Of a stretch of 64,000 bases of DNA, positions 60,391-64,000 are shown piece after piece. A model generated the notes under the pieces. That model searched no databases. It worked only from the letters and a program-made list of their open reading frames with translations, and was not told the DNA's origin. Position 1 is the stretch's first letter; every line of letters starts with the position of its first letter. Position numbers and translations under genes: made by a program. This DNA comes from an uncultured Alphaproteobacteria bacterium (GTDB taxonomy: Bacteria; Pseudomonadota; Alphaproteobacteria; Rhizobiales; Rhizobiaceae): assembly GCA_929200315.1 (NCBI GenBank), contig CAKMZB010000001.1:378355-442354 (forward strand), in the 5' to 3' direction.

Positions 60391-60425
60391 AAAAAAAAGG
60401 GCGAGCCCGCCGGGCCCGCCCTTTT
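60391..60425 (-). terminator. Intrinsic terminator of rplM-rpsI
   Basis: On the minus strand AAAAGGGCGGGCCCG pairs with CGGGCTCGCCCTTTT through a 15-bp stem with one mismatch and a tiny loop, followed by a run of eight T. It begins 25 bp after the rpsI stop. It separates the ribosomal operon from the FkbM-speB-argC genes downstream. Confidence 0.9.
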
Positions 60426-60449
60426 GATAAAGGCAAAAGGCTTTGGGGC

Positions 60450-61061
60450 CTAGCGTTTGGAGAACTGGAAGGAACGGCGGGCCTTTGCGCGGCCGTATTT
60501 CTTACGTTCCACAACACGGGAGTCGCGGGTCAGGAAGCCGCCGGCTTTCAGCGTGCCGCGAAGCTCAGGCTCGAAGTAAGTCAGAGCCTTTGAGATGCCG
60601 TGGCGCAGCGCACCGGCTTGGCCGGAAAGACCACCGCCAGCGACCGTTGCAACGATGTCGAACTGTGTCTCACGATCCGTCGCAATGAGCGGCTGTTTGA
60701 CGACCATCTGTAGAACGGGACGTGCGAAATATTCTGTGAAATCGCGGTTTTTCAGCGCCTTGGTGTTCTCGCGGCGGTTCTTGGACTGGACCTTGCGGCT
60801 CTTCTGAACGCCCTCGATGATGATGCGGCCAGTGCCGGGCTTCAGCCAAACGCGCGCGATGGCGTCTTTACGCTTACCGGTGGCATAGGCGCGGTTGTGC
60901 TCGTCTACCTTGCGCTCATAAACGGGCGCTTCCGGGTTTCCGGTTGCGATCTCGTCATTGCCGAGAACGGCATCAACGGTACCGGCAGCGGCAGCGGCGG
61001 CCTGATCGGCAGTGTCGGACGTGGCTTTCGCCAGGTCTTCGAATGATTTGATGTCAGCCAT
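60450..61061 (-). CDS. rpsI: Ribosomal protein S9 with long N-terminal extension
   Basis: A 203-residue S9 of the small subunit. The ribosomal core starts near residue 59 ([18 protein letters not shown]) and ends with the invariant basic tail [17 protein letters not shown]. The preceding 58 residues are an Ala- and acidic-rich extension ([18 protein letters not shown]) longer than the roughly 30 residues usual in alphaproteobacteria as I recall. The start ATG at 61061 lies 4 bp after rplM. Internal ATGs between the extension and core are absent, so the extension appears real. Confidence 0.95.
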   Translation of the reverse strand: MADIKSFEDLAKATSDTADQAAAAAAGTVDAVLGNDEIATGNPEAPVYERKVDEHNRAYATGKRKDAIARVWLKPGTGRIIIEGVQKSRKVQSKNRRENTKALKNRDFTEYFARPVLQMVVKQPLIATDRETQFDIVATVAGGGLSGQAGALRHGISKALTYFEPELRGTLKAGGFLTRDSRVVERKKYGRAKARRSFQFSKR

Positions 61062-61065
61062 GACG

Positions 61066-61530
61066 TTACGCGCCTCTCTTATTCTTCGGGTTCAGCGCGG
61101 CAATGTCGATTGCCTTGGGCTGCTGTGCTTCGTGCTTGTGCTCGGGGCCGGCATAGACGTGCAGGTTCTTGAGCTGACGACGGGAGAGGGGGCCACCGGG
61201 CATCATCCGCTCAATGGCCTTTTGCATCACACGTTCGGGAAACCGGCCTTCCAGCAGCGCCCGTGCAGTGCGCTCTTTGATGCCGCCCGGATAACCGGTG
61301 TGCCAGTAATATGTCTTCTGCTCATGCTTGTTGCCGGTGAAGGCAACCTTACCAGCATTGACGATGATGACGTTGTCGCCATCGTCAACATGGGGAGTGA
61401 AAGTGGGTTTGTGCTTGCCGCGCAGGCGGATTGCGACGAACGAGGCGAGACGACCGGGAACAACGCCGTCAGCGTCGATCACGATCCAGTCCTTCGTCAC
61501 GTCCGCAGGCTTCTGCGAAAATGTTTTCAT
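61066..61530 (-). CDS. rplM: Ribosomal protein L13
   Basis: A 154-residue L13 of the large subunit. Typical segments are [57 protein letters not shown] and [20 protein letters not shown]. It is the first gene of the rplM-rpsI operon, with a good promoter and a leader hairpin upstream. In E. coli L13 controls its own operon, and a similar control could act here. Confidence 0.97.
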   Translation of the reverse strand: MKTFSQKPADVTKDWIVIDADGVVPGRLASFVAIRLRGKHKPTFTPHVDDGDNVIIVNAGKVAFTGNKHEQKTYYWHTGYPGGIKERTARALLEGRFPERVMQKAIERMMPGGPLSRRQLKNLHVYAGPEHKHEAQQPKAIDIAALNPKNKRGA

Positions 61531-61556
61531 CGGTTCGGTCTCTAGTAAGATGTCAT

Positions 61557-61574
61557 CGGCACGCGGATGTGCCG
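61557..61574 (-). promoter_or_regulatory. Leader hairpin upstream of rplM
   Basis: CGGCAC at 61569-61574 and GTGCCG at 61557-61562 on the transcribed strand form a perfect 6-bp stem with a 6-nt loop, about 27 nt before the rplM start. It lies inside the predicted leader (transcript start near 61578). It is a candidate autoregulatory site for L13, but its structure was not compared with known L13 leaders. Confidence 0.4.
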
Positions 61575-61584
61575 CTTGGGCGGT

Positions 61585-61613
61585 GCAATAGAAGACATGA
61601 CCAGAACGGTCAA
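61585..61613 (-). promoter_or_regulatory. Sigma-70 promoter for rplM-rpsI
   Basis: Read on the minus strand, TTGACC (61608-61613) and TATTGC (61585-61590) are separated by exactly 17 bp. An AT-rich stretch lies upstream at 61640-61690, as is common ahead of ribosomal promoters. The predicted leader is about 50 nt. Confidence 0.6.
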
Positions 61614-61725
61614 GGCATGTTTTCGTCGGTGATGTGGAAAAAACGACGCTAAAACATAGTGTTATAGAAATGGTATTATTTTACCACATCAATTCGCCAG
61701 GAAACACCACGTTCGACTCCGTTTG

Positions 61726-62163
61726 TCAGCCGCCGGTGCGCGGCGGGATGGCGTAAGTCCCGGTGGCATGGGCCACCATTTCGTCACTCCCGGTACCCGT
61801 AATTTCAGCGTCAAACACCATGAGCCGCTTGCCGAGTTTCAGTATCCGGCATTTGGCAAAAATCGGGCCGGGGTCTGCCTTGCGCATGAAATTGAGGTTT
61901 AGGTTGGTGGTGACGGCCAGCGCCTCACCGCCAATATGGCTCAACACGCAGGCATACCCGCCCATATCTGCCAGCGAAAAGATGGTGGGACCGGAGATTG
62001 TGCCTCCTGCGCGGATATGGCGATGGTCCGTTTCCATCGTGACGTTCACCTCACCCGGTGCAATGTGGGTGATGGAAAAGCCCGGATACATGTCGAAGAT
62101 CTGCGGGTAGGCCGCGATCAGGAATTCCTGCAGCTCCGCTTCATTCATTACGGGCGTCATCAT
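61726..62163 (-). CDS. PaaI-family hotdog thioesterase
   Basis: A 145-residue acyl-CoA thioesterase of the PaaI/YdiI hotdog-fold group. The family pattern GGTISGPTIFSLADMGGYA with the conserved Gly/Ser and Asp region is near residue 53, followed by VTTNLNLNFMRKADPGPI. Such enzymes clear CoA from aryl or acyl-CoA dead-end products. Its start overlaps the stop of the crotonase gene upstream (ATGA at 62160-62163), so both probably work on related acyl-CoA compounds. The gap to rplM downstream is 195 bp and holds the rplM promoter. Confidence 0.87.
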   Translation of the reverse strand: MMTPVMNEAELQEFLIAAYPQIFDMYPGFSITHIAPGEVNVTMETDHRHIRAGGTISGPTIFSLADMGGYACVLSHIGGEALAVTTNLNLNFMRKADPGPIFAKCRILKLGKRLMVFDAEITGTGSDEMVAHATGTYAIPPRTGG

Positions 62164-63029
62164 TTGCCTTTCGGATTAATCGGGCGATCCGCCGTCCAAT
62201 CATAGGTGCCAAGGTCACGTTCGCGGACGGCCTGTTTCCACCCCATCGTCTCGCTGCGCCGCTTGAAGGCAAGACCCTCGGGAGAGTGGCGGGGAATGCC
62301 ATCAAAAACAATGGCAAGGCGCTGGGGTTCAGAAAGCCCCATCGCTTCGATCGCTTGGTTGACCACCATCTTGTTCATGGTGAGCTGGTTGATCGGCACG
62401 GTCGCCATGCGATTGGCGAGACCGTCGACTTCTTCGGCCAGCTTGTCGGCGGGTACGGCCTTGAGAGCCAGGCCAATGCGCTCAGCTTCGGTGCCGTCGA
62501 TCGTGTCTCCCGTCAGCACCATGCGTTTCGCCATTTGCGGCCCGAGCCGATAGGTCCACATGGCGGTTGTCGGGCAGCCCCAGACGCGGGCTGGCATGTA
62601 ACCGATGGTGGCGTCCTCAGCCATGATAATGAGGTCGCAACAAAGCGCCATGTCTGACCCTCCAGCCACCGCGTGGCCGTGGATTTGAGCAATCGTAGGC
62701 TTGGCGCTGCGCCACAAGCTCATGAGGCGACGGGTGCTTTCTCCCATAAAGGCGTAGTCCTTCATGGGGTCCCAGGGCATATCTTGTGTCAGATTGTGAC
62801 CGTCGCCTTCGGTGGCTTGGGCGAAATAATTCAGATCGTAACCGCCACAAAACCCATCACCAGAGCCGGAAACGACAATGACATGAATGCCATCGTCGGC
62901 ATTTGCGCGCTCGACGGCATCTTCCAGCGCTTCGGTCAGCTCAGGGATCAGCGCGTTCATCGCCTCCGGACGGTTCAGCGTGATACGGGCGATGCGGTCA
63001 TCGGCTTGGTAGGTGACGGTGTCAGACAT
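62160..63029 (-). CDS. Enoyl-CoA hydratase/isomerase (crotonase family)
   Basis: A 289-residue crotonase-fold protein. The oxyanion-hole segments are GFCGGYDLNYFA near residue 65 and HGHAVAGGSDMALCCDLIIMAEDA near residues 118-142. The glutamates used by classic hydratases are not obviously at the usual positions (GCPTTAMWTYRLG follows instead of an E-rich loop), so the reaction could be another crotonase chemistry. The ATG at 63029 (MSDTVTYQADDR) is chosen. It is coupled to the PaaI thioesterase by ATGA and is divergent from a second crotonase gene with 69 bp between starts. Confidence 0.86.
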   Translation of the reverse strand: MSDTVTYQADDRIARITLNRPEAMNALIPELTEALEDAVERANADDGIHVIVVSGSGDGFCGGYDLNYFAQATEGDGHNLTQDMPWDPMKDYAFMGESTRRLMSLWRSAKPTIAQIHGHAVAGGSDMALCCDLIIMAEDATIGYMPARVWGCPTTAMWTYRLGPQMAKRMVLTGDTIDGTEAERIGLALKAVPADKLAEEVDGLANRMATVPINQLTMNKMVVNQAIEAMGLSEPQRLAIVFDGIPRHSPEGLAFKRRSETMGWKQAVRERDLGTYDWTADRPINPKGK

Positions 63030-63098
63030 TCTTTCCCCCTCCCAAGGGCGTAAGCACTGCGCTTGCCGGATCAAACGCTGCAAGCTATTTGCCTGTCT

Positions 63099-63944
63099 AT
63101 GGCAGAAATCCTCAAAATCAGAACCCCGCAAGCGCTCGAAGACAAGCCGCTGGCCCGTGAACGTCATGAAGGCGGCGTGCTGCGCCTCATTCTCAACAAC
63201 CCTCCGGCCAATGCACTGTCCGATGCGTTACTCGACGGGTTGGCGGAAGCACTGCTGGAGGCGCAGGACGATGAGCGTTGCCGTGTCATCATCATTGCTG
63301 CCAACGGCCACCTCTTCAGCTCCGGTCACGATCTGAAAGAGCTGACAAAGCATCGCGAGGATGGAGACAAGGGCGCCAAGTATTTCAAAGCGTTGATGGA
63401 AAAATGTGCCGCAGTCATGCAGGCCATTGTCCACCACCCAAAACCTGTCATTGCTGAAATCGACGGCCTTGCCACTGCCGCGGGCTGCCAGTTGGTCGCG
63501 TCCTGCGATCTGGCGATTGCGAGTGAAGATTCAGCCTTCTGCACGCCAGGCGTCCACATCGGCTTGTTCTGTTCAACACCAATGGTCGCGCTGTCGCGCA
63601 ATGTTCACCGCAAACATGCGATGGAAATGTTGCTGACCGGCGAAGCCATCGATCCCAGCCACGCGCGTGAGATCGGCCTTATCAACCGCGTAGTGCCGGT
63701 GGAATATTTGACCAAAATCACGCTGCAATATGCCCGCAACATCGCCAAAAAATCACCCGCAACGCTGAAAACTGGCAAACAGGCCTTCTATCAGCAGGCG
63801 GACATGAACCTTATTGACGCCTATGCCCATACGGCGCAGGTCATGGCGGATAACATGCTGGCCGATAGCGCCAAAGAAGGGATCGGTGCATTCCTGGAGC
63901 ATCGCGATCCGAGCTGGCCTGATGTGCCGGACGACAATGGCTGA
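63099..63944 (+). CDS. Enoyl-CoA hydratase-related protein (ECHDC3-like)
   Basis: A 281-residue crotonase-fold protein resembling mitochondrial ECHDC3 and bacterial relatives. The CoA/oxyanion segments are LFSSGHDLKEL near residue 72 and DGLATAAGCQLVASCDLAIASEDSAFCTPGVHIGLFC near residues 123-160. Relatives often lack proven hydratase activity. The ATG at 63099 is used; its ribosome-binding site is weak and a TTG at 63063 is possible. It is divergent from the other crotonase, and its end overlaps the next gene by 8 bp. Confidence 0.85.
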   Translation: MAEILKIRTPQALEDKPLARERHEGGVLRLILNNPPANALSDALLDGLAEALLEAQDDERCRVIIIAANGHLFSSGHDLKELTKHREDGDKGAKYFKALMEKCAAVMQAIVHHPKPVIAEIDGLATAAGCQLVASCDLAIASEDSAFCTPGVHIGLFCSTPMVALSRNVHRKHAMEMLLTGEAIDPSHAREIGLINRVVPVEYLTKITLQYARNIAKKSPATLKTGKQAFYQQADMNLIDAYAHTAQVMADNMLADSAKEGIGAFLEHRDPSWPDVPDDNG

Positions 63945-64000
63945 CCACGACAGCTACAGCGACGCGCATCTGCGGAGTGTCTTGCGGGAGGTGAAATCGA
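63937..64000 (+). CDS. Probable CoA-binding protein, 3' partial
   Basis: The frame starts at ATG 63937, 8 bp inside the end of the preceding crotonase gene, and runs off the window after 21 codons. The visible start, MADHDSYSDAHLRSVLREVK, resembles the N-terminus of small YccU-type CoA-binding proteins, which open with a short DxYxDxxLRxIL stretch before a GAS nucleotide loop. The loop is outside the window, so this call rests on a short piece and on the usual neighbour of crotonase genes in this group. Confidence 0.5.
   Translation, partial: MADHDSYSDAHLRSVLREVKS

Noticed and set aside
61665-61685. TGGTA-N6-TACCA inverted repeat between the PaaI gene and rplM
   Set aside because: Five-base arms in an AT-rich stretch are easily due to chance, and the position fits neither a terminator with a T-run nor a promoter operator clearly.

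Overview
This 64 kb window is a gene-dense piece of alphaproteobacterial chromosome, most likely from the Hyphomicrobiales (Rhizobiales). The evidence is gene content and order: LpxI in place of LpxH, the runs ppiD-trpD-trpC-moaC-moeA-lexA and purN/purM | perM-hdaA-ppk-ppx, a CckA hybrid kinase, HdaA, a single-cysteine DksA, an alphaproteobacterial LexA operator (GTTC-N7-GTTC) and an Irr-type iron box in front of the suf operon. The base composition looks GC-rich and even. I see no prophage, insertion sequence, CRISPR array, rRNA or tRNA. After start sites are corrected, no gene-free stretch exceeds about 210 bp.

Layout. 1-2.6 kb: end of the lipid A operon (lpxA, lpxI, lpxB). 2.6-14 kb, mostly minus strand: gltA, gltX, then lexA and the ppiD-trpDC-moaC-moeA operon, with comEC on the plus strand. 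14-17 kb: tpiA, secG, pyrG. 17-24 kb: two alpha/beta hydrolases, class II DAHP synthase, a GFA protein, then nadE-folP-folB-folK. 24-29 kb: a secreted unknown, the YcjX/YcjF pair, a SixA-like phosphatase and an FAD amine oxidase. 29-33 kb: dksA, a FliO-like protein and cckA. 33-39 kb: prfB, bcp, tyrS, anmK, a BASS transporter and a hydrolase. 39-45.4 kb: the suf Fe-S assembly operon. 45.4-51.3 kb, minus strand: uvrC, a CaCA exchanger, a GST, a secreted unknown, purM-purN. 51.4-57.6 kb: CDP-alcohol phosphatidyltransferase, PerM, HdaA, Ppk, Ppx. 57.6-63 kb, minus strand: rplM-rpsI, an FkbM methyltransferase, agmatinase, ArgC, and a crotonase/PaaI pair. The window ends with a second crotonase and the start of a CoA-binding protein.

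The genes form tight operons with many 4-bp start/stop overlaps (ATGA, GTGA, TTGA), which implies translational coupling. Five convergent gene pairs also overlap at their stop codons. The content is largely core metabolism, and I do not see an obviously new defence or mobile system. The most interesting signals are local. The ppx gene has no ATG, GTG or TTG start that keeps its phosphate-binding motif, but it has a well-placed GGAG ahead of an ATA that overlaps the ppk stop. A perfect Irr/ICE palindrome with a weaker copy 20 bp upstream precedes the suf operon. Three GTTC half-sites with exact 7-bp spacing precede lexA. An 18-nt hairpin lies in the rplM leader, and an 8-bp hairpin separates hdaA from ppk.
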